Source of the DNA: Thelephora terrestris
Lineage: Eukaryota > Basidiomycota > Agaricomycetes > Thelephorales > Thelephoraceae
Direction of reading: 5' to 3'
Assembly (NCBI GenBank): GCA_015956445.1
Contig: WIUZ02000011.1
Coordinates: 1,405,997-1,469,996 of the forward strand
Length of the DNA stretch: 64,000 nt
This document shows, piece by piece, positions 9,503-21,198 of this stretch; position 1 is the first letter of the stretch, and each line of letters begins with the position of its first letter. Position numbers and translations under genes: made by a program. The notes under the pieces were generated by a model. The model was not told the DNA's origin and made no database searches. It worked only from the letters and a program-made list of their open reading frames with translations.

Positions 9503-11349
9503 ATGGTCGCGGTAAAAGAGACCACGAAATGGTCCTTCAAGGGAGAGAACCTTTCCATCGATACGGTCACCGTTTATCGTCCCTCTGGAGCTCAGATTGT
9601 CCGGAAACTTGATCTTGACCTCAAGGTTTGTGTCTTTGGTCAACATCTGGGTATCTCCGAGAATCTGACCGCCAGCGCACGGTAGGCGGGGAACAACGAG
9701 ATCGAGGTTACCGGCCTCAGCAGTGTCACAAACACCGAATCTTTTCGCGTTTCTGGGCTTGGCGATGCCAGGTTACTCGTGGTCAACTGCCTACGTGAAC
9801 AGTTCTCTGAAATCTCAGAATCGGATCCCTTCCGTGCCCTCAAATACCAAGTGCAAGAGCTGCAAGCAGAATTGGATGCTAGGAAGGCGGAGGTCGAAGT
9901 TTTGGAAGGGTTTGCCTGCAAAATGGGTGATCACCCTAACCTCACCCCCGTTGACGCCAACGCCTTTGTTGACACCTTATTCGAGAAGACTCTTGCTTGT
10001 GCAGAAATTGTGAGGACGCTGGATGATAAGGTTGCAGAGGTCAAACGGAAGATTAGCAAAGCTGAATCCGAGAGAGCTGGTTCAGCATCCGTGAAGGCCG
10101 TCATCACCATCGTGTCGGACGATGACGGGCCTGCAGAATTGAAATTGACATATCGTCAGTTTGAAGTCCACGATATCCTCAATACTTTCCCGCTCATACG
10201 TCTCCAGGTGTGGCTGACGCATCTTGGTCCCCCCTCTACGATCTTCACGCCACCTCCGAAGGAGGGAAGCCTTCGAAGTCCGTATCCCTTCACTACCGCG
10301 TCAACTTGCAACAGCAGACGGGGGAGGATTGGAAAGACGCAAAGTTGACTCTTAGCACGTCCGCGACTGACATGCTCGATGCAGGGGTCCCTGCATCAGA
10401 TACTCTGACTGTCCAGCCCAAAGAAAGGTTACGACAGGCTCCTCCCCCTCCCGCTCCTATGACGCGCTCGGCGGCACCAGCGAGCGGAGCCAGAACGCTT
10501 ATGGCTCGTAAATCTCTGTCTGCGCCTCCACTCCCCCCTCTAGCACATATAGCTGCAATAGTTTCGAAGAGTCCCATGGCCGTCAGTTATACTGTGGACG
10601 AGCGCACTACAATTCCTAGCGACCCCTTGTCGTACAAGGTTCTTGTGGCGATTATTCCGTTTGAAGCGATGATCTCCCATATAACCAGCCCGCGGAAGTC
10701 CCCAATCGCATACCTCCAGGTAGGCGCCCGCTCATCAGTTCCTTCAGGAGTTGAACGTTGTCGGGGTCTTCTACAGTGCGCCGTCAAAAACACGAGCGAT
10801 TATTATTTGCTCCCTGGCACCATGAGCGTATTCCTTGACAACTCGTACGTCTCGAAAACGGAAATACCGGAGATCGCGACCGGAGACACGTTCAACTGCA
10901 CACTCGGAATGGATACATCCATCCGCGTCTTACACGGGCTCACCGAATCCACCGTGACATCTCCCCCGTCTTCGTTCGTGGAACAATACACGACAACGAC
11001 CTATGTTTCCACCACGAAGCTTCACAACAGGCACGTGGGCGACTACCCGGTCAACATCATCGAGAGGTCGAGCATCCCGACCGCCTCGGAGAGCGACCCT
11101 CGGATCAAGGTGTTCTTGAAGGGGCCAAAGGGACTGGCGGAGAGCGTGGAGGGGCAAGGGGTCGATCTTGGGAGGGCAGATGGGTTCAAAGTCAAGTGGG
11201 GGAGGGATGTGGAAGACACGAAGAATGGGCAGAAAGAGGGAAAGTTCATTTGGTATGGGACAATCCCTCCAGGGGCGGAGGTGGACTTGGTCAGTGAATG
11301 GGAAGTGAGGGCGCCCGTTGACGCGGAGTGGAGGGTCAAATCTGTGTAG
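9503..11349 (+). CDS. DUF4139/DUF4140 (mucoidy inhibitor A-like) protein
   Basis: Exons 9503-9625, 9686-10154 and 10208-11349 join in frame to give a protein of about 577 residues. The N-terminal part (KWSFKGENLSIDTVTVYRPSGAQIVRKLDLDLK, described here by its ends only) is the DUF4140 strand region. A coiled coil follows at roughly residues 90-180. The C-terminal DUF4139 domain starts at VADASWSPLYDLHA and ends with the typical GAEVDLVSEWEVRAP. The family is widespread in fungi and bacteria, but its biochemical role is unknown. There is no signal peptide, so it is probably cytosolic. A truncated, broken copy of its last exon lies at 58437-58986. Both the gene and the broken copy are followed by a convergent gene of the same membrane/coiled-coil family. 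Confidence 0.88.
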
Positions 11350-11563
11350 GTGGGATTCAATATACGATAAAACTGCTAAAGAGGAACAGGCTGTATGTAT
11401 ATTTTACGGATTACTGTGACTGCGGCTTATACGATGGAATATATGAGGAGATACCAGGACCACTCCCAGAACTTGCTACCTCATGCTGCAGAGTAACAAT
11501 GATGAGCGAGGCATTATGTCTCGCTTATCGGTGAGCACGACATGTAGTAGTAAAAACCCATCT

Positions 11564-12784
11564 TTAAGCGTCTATTGGAGCGAGGTTGGGCGCAGGTGCA
11601 GGTGAAATGTCAAGAGCTGACATGCTCTGCATATTTACTAGAACAAGTGGGGTCCAGGACTGGCAAGTCTCGTCGGGTACCTCCCACACCGCAAACTTCT
11701 CCCCCCAGAACTACCATCCAGGACAGAGATTAGCCCCGCCCATAAGACATCCGAAAGGTGAAAGCTACTCACTCCTTCTTCTTCACAGCGAGCAGGACTC
11801 GGATACGTGATCATGTCCCAGACCAAAGGCATGCTGTTACACAACCACCGCCAATCTTGGCCTCCCTTGTTATTGATGCCCACGATCTGTGCTTTGATTC
11901 GACGCTTTCCGGAGCCCCACCCAACACATCCCTATTCGAAGGTATGTAAAAACGAAAATTTGGGTAAAAAAAGTAAAATTTGGATCTACCTTGTCTTCGA
12001 AATTACGATACCATGGTTTACAGTCCGGTTGATCCCAATCTACCGTCCAAAAACCTTGGAGCTGTACCTCCGGGAATACGGAGACCTTCGCACATCGATC
12101 TGGACGCCTGATTTTGACGCCTTTGATCTCAACTGGCATGTTCATGCATGCGTCCATCGCGTCCCAGTCTTTAGGTATGTTATGGAGTGACCCCCAATAC
12201 TCCCGCTTTCCGTAGGCAAGACAAACCCAAGATGGCCAAACGACGCCCCAGAATGCGCCACGAGGAACATGCGCTTCACTCGCCTTCTCCCACAGCTCCT
12301 TCTCTCGTGCCATCATCTCCCTCTCGAGTCCCATCTTCTCTTTCTCGATCGCAAGAGTCGCATTCTCATCTGCGACGTGCCGTTCCGCAGAATCGATGTC
12401 TATAATCCACTCCATAGGATCATAGTTGAACACCAGAGTGGATGCTAGGAACAACACAACCAGGGTGCAAATAAAACCCCAGAAACCGATGGTTTCCGGT
12501 TCTGACGTTTGATACCGGAGGGATTCGTCGACAGCGGGGGGGCCGCCAACAGGATGAGACCTATCAGCGGGACGGGATTTGTAGAGCCCGGGGGGTCGGG
12601 GAATTGAGCCCGAATGGGAGAAGATGGGGCTTGTGGGCATGCCACCGCTGGGCGGAGGGGCACCGGGATACAATTGAGGCGGCTGACCAGGTTGTAGATT
12701 GAAAGGGTGTGTTCTGTATGCCAATCCATCTGTTAACAGAACCCTCGGGAAAGGATACGATAAATGTGCGTACTGCGAAGCCAT
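11564..12784 (-). CDS. Membrane/coiled-coil family protein, paralogue A
   Basis: One of three paralogues in the window. The N-terminus is Pro/Gly-rich and disordered. One transmembrane helix lies near residue 110 (FICTLVVLFLASTLVF). It is followed by a charged coiled coil rich in Glu, Lys and Arg. The conserved domain begins near CLAYGKREYWGSL and runs through MDACMNMPVEIKGV, RRPDRC and VDWDQPDCKPW. Splicing adds GCVGWGSGKRRIKAQIVGI, QDWRWLCNSMPLVWD and a last exon with FAVWEVPDETC. Conserved Cys and Trp residues suggest a disulfide-bonded domain outside the cytosol. This copy has a longer C-terminal tail than B and C, ending near NLAPIDA. No family name is known to me and no function is assigned. 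Confidence 0.7.
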
Positions 12785-13029
12785 TCAGTGGACCAAGATG
12801 GGGGTAGAGGCAACCAACCTTGCCGCCACACTTTCGATGATCTCGTCCATTGAGCGAACGAACAGACGCGTGCCCCCATTTCAAATTGGCGATCGCTCTC
12901 AGGGAAGTCCCTGGGCGGAGGTCTAGTACAGTAGTTGTAAAAAAGCAATGCCGGTCCATCCAAACTGCACATTCAGCTCGAGCCCTGACTGAGAAGATGT
13001 ACACGTATTTTACAGATTGGGTGGGTTTA

Positions 13030-14155
13030 TTACCGACAACTTTCGGCAGGTACATCCCAAGTTGCAACCTTTGTACCAGAGCTCTGCGGCAGGAGTGGTC
13101 AGCCGTCGGTACGAAAAGGCCGATTTGTGATCCACGTACTCGTTCTTCGCAGTGAAGAGGGCTCGTGTATTCGACACCATCCCAGGTGAACGGCGTGCTT
13201 TCGCACATCACCCGCCAGTCTTGCTCCTTCTTGTTGATTATGCCTTCGACCTTTGCCTCGATTCGAGTGAGACCGGATCCGTGGTTTGTGCATCCCTGTA
13301 ATATGTGAGCATCGCCTTGGTGTACGTGGAGGAGAGCCTTTGGCTCACAGTATCGCGAATATCCTTGTGCCACGGCTTGCAATCCTCCTGATTCCGGTCT
13401 ACCATCCAATATCCATGGATGCCCGGAGATTCACTGACGAACGCGCATCGATCCGGCCGCCTGACGGTGACACCCTCGATCTCAGCGGGTGTGTTCATAC
13501 ATGCGTCCATGGCACTCCAACCTTCGGGTATGTCGAGTAGCACCCCCCAATATTCCCGCTTCCCAAACGCGCGGCAGTCGTAAGCAGGCCAGATAGGCTT
13601 CCAATATGCGTCCGGCGGAACACGATCATCCGGTACCTTCTCCCACTCCTCCCTATCAAGTTTCATTTTCGCCCGTTCATGTTCTGATTTCTCTCGCTCC
13701 TCTGAGAGGGTCGACCCTTCTTTAGCTGCACGATTGGCTGTGGATTTGAGATCGATGTACTTTTCCAGAGTGTTGGAACGGTAGATGATCAGCACAACTT
13801 GAACCAACACAACCACGACCCAGAAATATCGTCCACAATTGTCCTTTGAAGGTCGCCCCCCGGAGGGGCCATATGTAGGTTGGGGAGGTCGGTAGGAGGG
13901 CGCAGAGGAAAGTTCAGGAAGAAGTTCGGGAAATTCGGCGGAAGGGTGCGAAGTGGGGCCAGGGGCAGCGAAAGAGCTGTTGGAAGGTGAAGACCCGTGT
14001 CTTGGATTATGGAAGGGAGTGGCGTTGTTGGGCCGAAATGCACCATACGATGGTAGTGACGACCCACCAGCCGTCAGCCGAGAAGAGGGCGTCCTGCGAA
14101 ACGAATCGTTTGTGTACGTCAAACCTTGCAAGTTGAACGTAACAACAGGGAGCAT
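13030..14155 (-). CDS. Membrane/coiled-coil family protein, paralogue B
   Basis: Tandem neighbour of paralogue A, in the same orientation. The order is a Pro/Ser-rich N-terminus, a transmembrane helix (YFWVVVVLVQVVLIIY), a Glu/Lys/Arg coiled coil, then the conserved domain: FGKREYWGVLLDIPEGW, MDACMNTPAEIEGV, VRRPDRC, DRNQEDCKPWHKDIRDT. An intron ends at ACAG, and the next exon gives GCTNHGSGLTRIEAKVEGI and WRVMCESTPFTWDG...HCEER. A last short exon gives VATWDVPAESCR and a stop. The start is taken at the first ATG, 14155; the frame is open further upstream, but only with GTG. It is closer to paralogue C than to A in its last two exons. Confidence 0.72.
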
Positions 14156-14528
14156 ACGGATATTGCGCCATTTATACCGGGAGGGGAGAGGGTAGGTGCA
14201 GAAGTTGAGATTGCTTGAAGCGCTCTCCGCCACAGTTATCGAATGGGAAGGCGCCTAAAGTAACTTAAGGTATGGGCCCAGATAGCACGCGACACTCATT
14301 GGCTCCCGACGGCGCGGGTCCCATGGGTTCAGTAAGTGGGAACAGTTGCAGTCGGGGGCGTCGTTCCTCCTCAGGGGCTTTCAATAGCCATAACTGCCGG
14401 TATCCTCCCGTTGTACATGCAGATTGAGAGATACAACTATTGTACATCTCAAAGTTACGAATGTACTCGGGTAGGACTGGAAAATGTCTCTTGGGAGGCG
14501 AACGAAGCAAATGGGTAGATAAAAGCAA
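14156..14528. other. Intergenic stretch
   Basis: It separates the start of paralogue B from the stop of RNPS1 and should contain the 5' region of B and the 3' region of RNPS1. No other gene is seen. Confidence 0.45.
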
Positions 14529-15574
14529 CTAACTCCTCGGCGACCTCGACCTACTACGACTGTCTCGAATATCATCTTTGCTGTGGCTCCTCCTGGCACG
14601 ACTCGTAGATCGAGCACGGGAACGACTCCTGCTCCTGCTCCTACTATACCTCGAGTAGGAGGAATAAGACACGGAGCGCGTCCTCGAGCGAGAACGTGGG
14701 GAGCGGGAACGAGAACGAGAGTAAGATCTCGTCCGTGAGCGGCTGGAACGCACAGAATATGAGGACGACCTCGATCTGCGCCTTCCGTAACCACCACGCT
14801 CGTAGCTTGGAGACCGTCTGCGCGCAGGAACAACACCCCTGCGACGTGGTGGAGAGCGAGACCTAGAAGTGTGACGGTACCCACCGCGCCCACCTCCTCT
14901 TCCGCCCCTTCCAACCCCAATCCTACCTCCGCCCCTTCCAGCGTACCCTCCAAACCTGGGAGGCTCGTAAGTATCGCGCCTCCGGCTATACCGTGGGGAA
15001 CGAGATCGAGACCGAGAACGCGTAGGCGACCGAGAACGTGAGCGCGAACGTGAGTACGAACGCATATCTCTTCTGGCCCTACCATCGCCGCCGCGCCCAT
15101 TGCGTATGCGAGGAGGGGGTGAACGGGACACGTGTTGAGGACGGATTGGGAGGTCAGAGAGCTCGACCTTGAGCGTTGCGCCATCAAGTTGACCACCGTT
15201 CATGTGGAAGAAGGCTTTTTGAGCAGAGGCAGCATCGGAGTATTCCAATGCTGCTTTGCCTCTGTTTTGACCGGCTGGAGTAATTGCGTGAGTCCCAAAA
15301 CAACATTAGCATAGAAAAGGGAAATCTAGGACGCACATTTTCCAAACAACGGCAAATCAAGCTTGACAATCTCGCCATAAAATCCAAATATCGTTTGAAG
15401 GTGTTCCTGAACGACGTTCCTCGTCAAGTTGGTAACGACCACGACTTTGGAGTCTGGCTTGTTGACCTCGTTCGAATTTCCGAGGTCGCCTTTTTCATGG
15501 TTGGACGACGTATCCATTTCCACGTCTTCATCGCGGAGAGGGTGTGGGGAAGTCGAGCGGCCGCGGACGGACAT
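14529..15574 (-). CDS. RNPS1: RNPS1-like RNA-binding protein with RS domain
   Basis: Two exons (15337-15574 and 14529-15274) encode about 327 residues. After a short Ser-rich lead, an RRM begins with KVVVVTNLTRNVVQEHLQTIF and GFYGEIVKLDLPL. It continues over the splice into NRGKAALEYSDAASAQKAF and LDGATLKVEL. The rest is a long arginine-rich domain of RS/SR dipeptides broken by an RGG-like glycine stretch. This architecture, an early single RRM then a long RS tail, fits RNPS1, a splicing activator and exon-junction-complex partner in the nucleus. The tail is longer than in many relatives. Another single-RRM SR factor cannot be excluded. It diverges from the reductase gene with only 49 bases between start codons. 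Confidence 0.82.
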
Positions 15575-15623
15575 GGCGGGTGATGGTCAAGGAGTGACCT
15601 CGATCATTCTACGCACCGGGCTA

Positions 15624-16822
15624 ATGCTTCCACGCCGCTTTCTCTCTACAACGACGACCGGCTCGTCCAAGATAACGGCGGCCACGAGAAATGCCGCGCT
15701 CCGGACGATGCGTTCGAAGTATCTACTCGCCGGTCTTGTCGTATGGACCGGCATAGGAACATATTACCTCTTCCCGCCATCCAAGAATCCATATTACTCT
15801 ATCTTGACTGGAATCTCTTCCGGAGATGGCACACCGGCAACCCTGGTGCCATCTAAGTGGAGTCCAGTCTCTGTCATGGCAAGTGAGGAGACTTCAAAAG
15901 ACACCCGCCTTCTAACACTATCCATCCCGCGTCACCTCATCCCGAGTTCCTCTTCCACCCAACCAATTTGGTCAATCTATATCAAAGATGACGACATCCA
16001 AGTAGAACGGCCGTATACCCCACTTGAAGGGATAGACAAGGACGGGAAAATCAAACTGTGGGTGAAGAAATACCCTAAAGGCGAGGTTGGGAGGTGGTTA
16101 CATTCGAAGAAACCTGGTGAATGTATCGAGATTCGAGGACCGCTCCAAACTTGGCTGCATGAAGATCATTATAGCGAGTGGGATGAGATCATCATGGTAC
16201 GTCCTCGGGACATGACACCGGCTTGTGCTGACCCGAGGCTGCTCACAAAGATCTCTGGAGGGACAGGCATAACGCCTTTCTATCAACTCCTTCATGAGGA
16301 ACTTATAAAACCGAAACTTCCTGGAGGTCGTAATCCGGCACTATCCAATACGCGCTTCACGCTTCTGCATGCTTCACGGTCTGCGGAGGATTTGCCTCCC
16401 TCAGCTCTCCTCGGCCCTCTAATATCAATTGCGCAAAATGATCCTTCGAGACTTCGTGTCAAGCTATTCGTCGACGAGAAGGATTCTTCTACCGATGCCC
16501 CCTATTATTTGAACGTCGGAAGGATCGATAGCAAAGCGGTGGAGGACGTGCTCGAGATTAAACAACCAACCATCTGGGATAGGCTATCGTGGCGGAATTT
16601 CGACCCTAAAGGTATCGCAGGAGAGGGTAGGAAGGTATTGTTCCTGGTATGCGGTCCAGACCCGTAGGTTTCCCTACCTAGGTTTCCAACCAAGAACTGA
16701 CAAGAGGGCTTAGGATGATCTCGGCCGTCGCTGGTCCTCGGGGACGCAATTATTCACAAGGACCTGTTGGAGGAATACTTGGTCAGCTGGGATTCGGGTC
16801 GGAACAGGTCAGGAAATTGTAG
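15624..16822 (+). CDS. NADH-cytochrome b5 reductase-like protein, probably mitochondrial
   Basis: Exons 15624-16196, 16251-16663 and 16714-16822 join in frame. The N-terminus is rich in Arg, Ser and Thr, followed by a membrane helix (LLAGLVVWTGIGTYYLF). This is the topology of the fungal outer-membrane/intermembrane-space reductase family (MCR1-like). The FAD-binding motif is ERPYTPLEG. The first splice rebuilds the nucleotide-binding ISGGTGITPFYQLL, and the second rebuilds CGPDPMISAVAGPRGRN. The end, LGFGSEQVRKL, is typical of the family. It transfers electrons from NADH to a haem protein. Start codons at 15573 and earlier are in frame, but they would overlap the RNPS1 start, so 15624 was chosen. 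A divergent CYC2-like member is the alternative. Confidence 0.88.
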
Positions 16823-16953
16823 ACCAGGATATCGATACACTACCGTACAGCCTAATCCTTAACCTCGACGCTCGTTTGCCCTCCCGCGAGCTCGAGTCGA
16901 TCATCTTTCGATCGCGTTCATCTCTTCCCTCCTGCGTCCACACATCTGAAGTC

Positions 16954-17745
16954 ATGTCCTCACATTGCTACGAAGTCGCCCTCTTCGGAGAGTTCTTCGC
17001 ACAAGATCTCAAATCGATCGTAAACCGAATCACCCTTCACTCCGAATCCTCTCAACAAATGCTCTACCGTGAACTCGTATTCGAGCCTATCGACGCTCCG
17101 CAACAACGAGAGTTGGGGAACGAGCCCGTGTTGCTCAGAGCGAGGAAGGAAGTGACGAGCTCCGATTCGAAATGGTCTCTCTCGCTTTCCTGTCATCCCA
17201 CCGTTTGGTTTTGAGATTCGTTAACGTCTGTCGACGCGATAGGGTTTTATACTCGTATCTGAAACCGGAAAGTGCTCGGGTGCACCCAGAAGCGACGGTT
17301 CGGCCATGGTCGACGCTGGAAATTGATGGGGATGCAATGGCGTTCGCGTCTGCTCTAGGTTATATGTGGGTGTTGATGACCTCGAAGTTTATGTCAAGTT
17401 CAACTCACTCGTCCCTTTAGAAGGAGGTCTCAGATATATAAACGTGGTTATTTATTCCGCAAGGGAAGCTTGGTCATCCAGATGTTCCAACAAGAGCAGG
17501 TTCGTCCTCTATCTGAGACCGCCGCACAGATTTGTGGTGTTGATCGTATTTCGCGCTTGCAGGTCGATCCGAAGACATCGAAACCCATTCCAGCTCACGC
17601 GGACACTCTGTGGGAAGTCGAAGTCAAGACCGCATCGCCGGTTCGTAATACCCCCGAGACACCGCTGAGCGTGTCTGTAGAGGCGGTGATGGAGATCCAA
17701 ATTCTCATGAAAGGTCTACTGGATCTACGAAGGCAGGATTCATAG
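16954..17745 (+). CDS. MED18: Mediator complex subunit 18
   Basis: Four exons, 16954-17174, 17243-17365, 17421-17499 and 17563-17745, keep frame and give 201 residues, the usual MED18 size. The start is MSSHCYEVALFGEFF, with the typical 'LFGEF' core. Splicing produces WRVLYSYLKPES... and then SALGYIRRSQIYKRGYLFRKG, the family signature around a conserved FRKG, and continues QMFQQEQVDPKTSKPIPAHADT. The C-terminus has LWEVEVKTA and the beta-strand VSVEAVMEIQILMKGLLDL. MED18 is in the Mediator head module, with MED20 and MED8, and binds RNA polymerase II. The gene converges on BCD1, with only 68 bases between stops. Confidence 0.9.
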
Positions 17746-17813
17746 GAACCCATATCCAGCGTTCTACGACAACAAGTTATCAAGATGTGAACTAAAGCTA
17801 ATGCTACTCGCGG

Positions 17814-19221
17814 CTAAGGCTCGTCGTCTCCCCAGTCGAGTTCTTCATCGTCCAGCGCCACCGAATCGAATTCGAAGCCTGCGGACTTGAGTTGTTGGAT
17901 CAGGACAGCCGGATCTGCCACTTCGCCCTCGAAATCAGAGCCTTCTGATTCGCCCATGGCATCTGGGCTAGCCATTCCTTCGCCTTCGCTCTCTTCGTAC
18001 TGGCCCAGCACGACCAATCCTTCCGGTGAACCCTGGTCGTTGTCCTCCTCTCCATCTTCGCTGCTTCCGTAACCACCAAGAAGACCCTTCACGATCGCCT
18101 CGCCCCTTTTCTTTCCCATGATTTCCACCTTTCTACGCTTTCTGGGCCTCCCATCGGTATCTTCGACAGCCTTCTCGTACAAACCACTGTGTTGGTCGGA
18201 TTCTGTGAACCCGCTGTCGGTGAACGCATCCTTCTCCCAAACCTCGATCAGGGGAAACTCGACAAACTCTCTCCGGCGTAGACTTTGCGAGAGTTTTTGA
18301 AACGGGTCAAGCGAGTGATATGATCGAGACTTGAAGCGTTTGATGGATGTACGCGGTAACGAGGGTGAAGAGGATTTAGTGGACCGGATGAGACACAAGG
18401 GAGGGGCAAAGGACTCGAGTTGGTCTGGGGGATTGGGGAAGACGAGCTCTTTCAGCCATTCGAGAGTGGCTTCTGTCTTGCTGGAGTTGGCTTTGGATTT
18501 CGCCTGTTGTTTCGCGGCTTGCTTGAGCTTGTCACCGACGTGGGTCTGGAGGATTGTGAGGAGGGGTTGGTCGATGTCATTCTTGTGGGTCATGAGCCGA
18601 ATCGAGTCGGTCGTTCCGTGTCCGTTTACGAATAGGAATTCGATGGTCAGATGTATCTTCTTTTGCCTATATACACATACACAGGACGCTCAGTACAACA
18701 GTAAGAGGGGTGAGAAGCCGTGAAGGGCGCAACCTAGAATCCCAGTAGGATTGGTTCATCTTCTTCCTCTCCATACCTGGCGGCAACAGCACGAGAGGGA
18801 TTTCGCGAACCTCAAGCTGGATCTGAAGAGCCTCCTTCTTGGATTTCTTCCTCCTTCCACCTCCTACCCGGTCCCGTTCCGTCACTTGATACTTCCCTTT
18901 AGCGATATCCCTCCCCCACTCTTTAGCTTTCCTCCCGACGTCCTCCAAGTACACGTAATCGTCCATCAACGCGCCGTACCCGTACTCTTTCATGGGCACG
19001 TACTTGACCTTGTCCCGCTCCCCCGTGCATCCCGTCTGAGTTTTGTGAAGCGAGGAGCAGGCGGCAGAACAGGTTTTGAGCGAGCACCGAGGACAGGTGT
19101 ATTTCACCGGTTGCGCGAGGGGACGTGAGGGACAGAACGTGCAAAGCTCGGCGGCTGAGGTCGAAGGTACCGGGGTGACCTCTGCCTGATTTTCAGAGTT
19201 ATCGAAAGGGTTCATGGCCAT
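17814..19221 (-). CDS. BCD1: Box C/D snoRNA protein 1 (HIT zinc finger)
   Basis: A zf-HIT domain opens the protein: CTFCPSRPLAQPVKYTCPRC, then CSAACSSLHKTQTGC, supplying the zinc-binding Cys/His set. GERDKVKYVPMKEYGYG and LMDDYVYLEDVGRKAKEWGRD follow, both typical of BCD1. An intron near 18670-18740 joins this to the second exon, which contains the conserved FVEFPLIEVWEKDAF segment. The tail is acidic and ends DDEELDWGDDEP. BCD1 chaperones assembly of box C/D snoRNPs in the nucleus with R2TP/NUFIP factors. Met 19221 and Met 19213 are both possible starts. Three ribosome/snoRNP biogenesis genes (this, IMP4, UTP12) occur within 30 kb. Confidence 0.88.
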
Positions 19222-19425
19222 GATGGGACGGATCTGAGAGCGCTGGTGATCGGGGAAAATGACGCAACGACCCGTTCAAACTGGGTGTAAATTTTAAAAG
19301 GACATTCTTTACTTTCTACGTAACCGATTTATATCTCCACAGTTATCATAATATTATAGGGTTAGAAATCCAAGAAAAGTGATACAAGGCGACAACGACG
19401 ATCAGAAGGAGCGAAAAACAACGCC

Positions 19426-20604
19426 TCAGAAGTCGTCATCACCCAAGTCAATCTCGACCTTCTCTCCTGGGTTAAACGCAGGAAGACCTAGATTGGACTG
19501 GTCAGCGTACATTCGAGAGATACTAGCGGTAGTCTCACCTTTGTAAGGGCAGCTCGAGCACCTAAATGCATCACCCAAGTAACAGTTTCCACAACTGCTC
19601 GTGGCCTTGGAAGCCAACGCGGCAGCTTTCTTCAACCTCTCCCTCTCTTCATCGATGCCATTCTCAGCATCTACCTCGACGACCCCATCCGCGTCAAGCA
19701 GCACCACCTTCAGCCTCTTGGAAAGCTCAGCCTGGTCGGCCTCTTCAGCTTTCTCAATCTCTGCCAGTCCGCAGGTACATCCCTTGCACGCCTTCTTCTT
19801 TCGGGGACCCGCGGAAGAGGTCGCCGGATCGCAGACCGTTGGCCTTTCGCGGTCAGCGGGTGTGAGTAGAGCCTCCGCATCGATCGAAGGGGTGGACGGG
19901 GAAACCAGCGTCCAGAGGGCTTCCTTCGTAGCCTTCTTCCCAGAATCATGGGTATTGACCTTCCCTCTCCGGGGAAGGGGCATGGAAATAGCTCCAGCAC
20001 CGGTGCGGTTGATAGCGGACACGGCCTTCCTTGATTTGAGGGAGTAAGATCGGGCTGGCTTCTGAGCGACGATAGTGGTCCCCGAAGACGAAGGAGTGGT
20101 AGTGATGATAGTGAACCCAAGCAGAGCGAGTTCGTCTGGGAGCGTTGACCCCGAAGGTGTATTGAGAAGGTGAAGCTTTCCCAGAGGCGACAAACCACTG
20201 AGGATTTGAGAAGCGAGAGTGCTCAATTGAGATCCGACTGTCCCATAGTCGGACGCAGAGAGAGTAATGTAGACGGAAGAAAATTTCTCCTCGGTTAAAG
20301 AAGTAGCTGTGTGCGAGAAACTTTGATTAGTGCCCGCGCCTTCCGCCTCCTAGCGAGTTGTGAGGGTAAGTAACATACCCCCATCCAAAATCCTATCTAC
20401 CATCTGCTTCTCGACCCCACTCGCATGTGCAGAGTCATTCTCTAACTCACTGATCAAGTCTGGGTAGGTCCCATCTTGCGCGGTGGAAGGGGACCCGATG
20501 ACCAACGTGAGTCCTGGGGAACTGACATTCGATTGCTTCCGGTGTTCGGTGCTCCCGGGAGCCATAGGAAGGTCTTGGGCGATCTCAACGGCCACTGGAG
20601 ACAT
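19426..20604 (-). CDS. DRE2: Anamorsin homologue, cytosolic Fe-S assembly protein
   Basis: The N-terminal half is a methyltransferase-like fold without catalytic signature. The C-terminal CIAPIN1 domain has both iron-sulfur motifs: ACKGCTCGL with an upstream Cys (CDPATSS), and the twin CX2C of CGNCYLGDAFRCSSCPYKG. The end, FNPGEKVEIDLGDDDF, is the family hallmark; a short intron lies near 19490-19540. A further intron near 20300-20370 joins VDRILDGG to SLTEEKFSSVYIT. DRE2 receives electrons from the diflavin reductase TAH18 for cytosolic Fe-S protein maturation. It also donates electrons in diphthamide synthesis, so DRE2 and DPH1 in this window act in one pathway. The start is MSPVAVEIAQDLP. 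Confidence 0.9.
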
Positions 20605-21198
20605 TCTTGCGCAAGGGGGGGGTTTGGTGGAAGTGGGTGGTGGTCGGACTGAAAAAATGTTGGGGTCGCCTGACTCAGCGGTATGCGCTGTTTCCGATCG
20701 GGCTGTAAGGACACTCCGACAATTTATTAATCCATTGAGTCGTGACCTCATCCGGTGTCTGGGGTACCAGCCCGGGTGATGAATCAAATGTAACTTGGGA
20801 TTGACGGACCCGTCTGCACACTTCCTGGGGAGCGTTTTGTTCAATGTTTATAGAGGATATTTGTCTCGGTAGAATGATAAAATACGTGTAGGGTATCGTG
20901 GTTTCTATGCAGAACCCACGACGGGTGGGAATACTCGTCCGATAAGTCCCGAAATCTAAGACGATTTGGGGAATGTCTTCGGGGTCTCGCCGGGAATTGA
21001 ATTTGTGGGCCCACTTCGAACGAAAAGAGATAACTTGGATACACTACCAACTATATGTACGAATAGAACAAAGAGCCACATCGGTCTCAGATCCCCCCCC
21101 TCAGTCACTGGCCGTATCCTCGTCCGCGATGAACGGTCTACAAAGAGCGTACACATCAGCCTCTCACGCGAGAAGATGGTACCACGTTACATGTTGAC
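20605..21198. other. Intergenic stretch
   Basis: It lies upstream of DRE2 and downstream of the sterol transporter stop. The DRE2 frame stays open up to about 20844 without a better start. No domain is seen in any frame. Confidence 0.45.
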
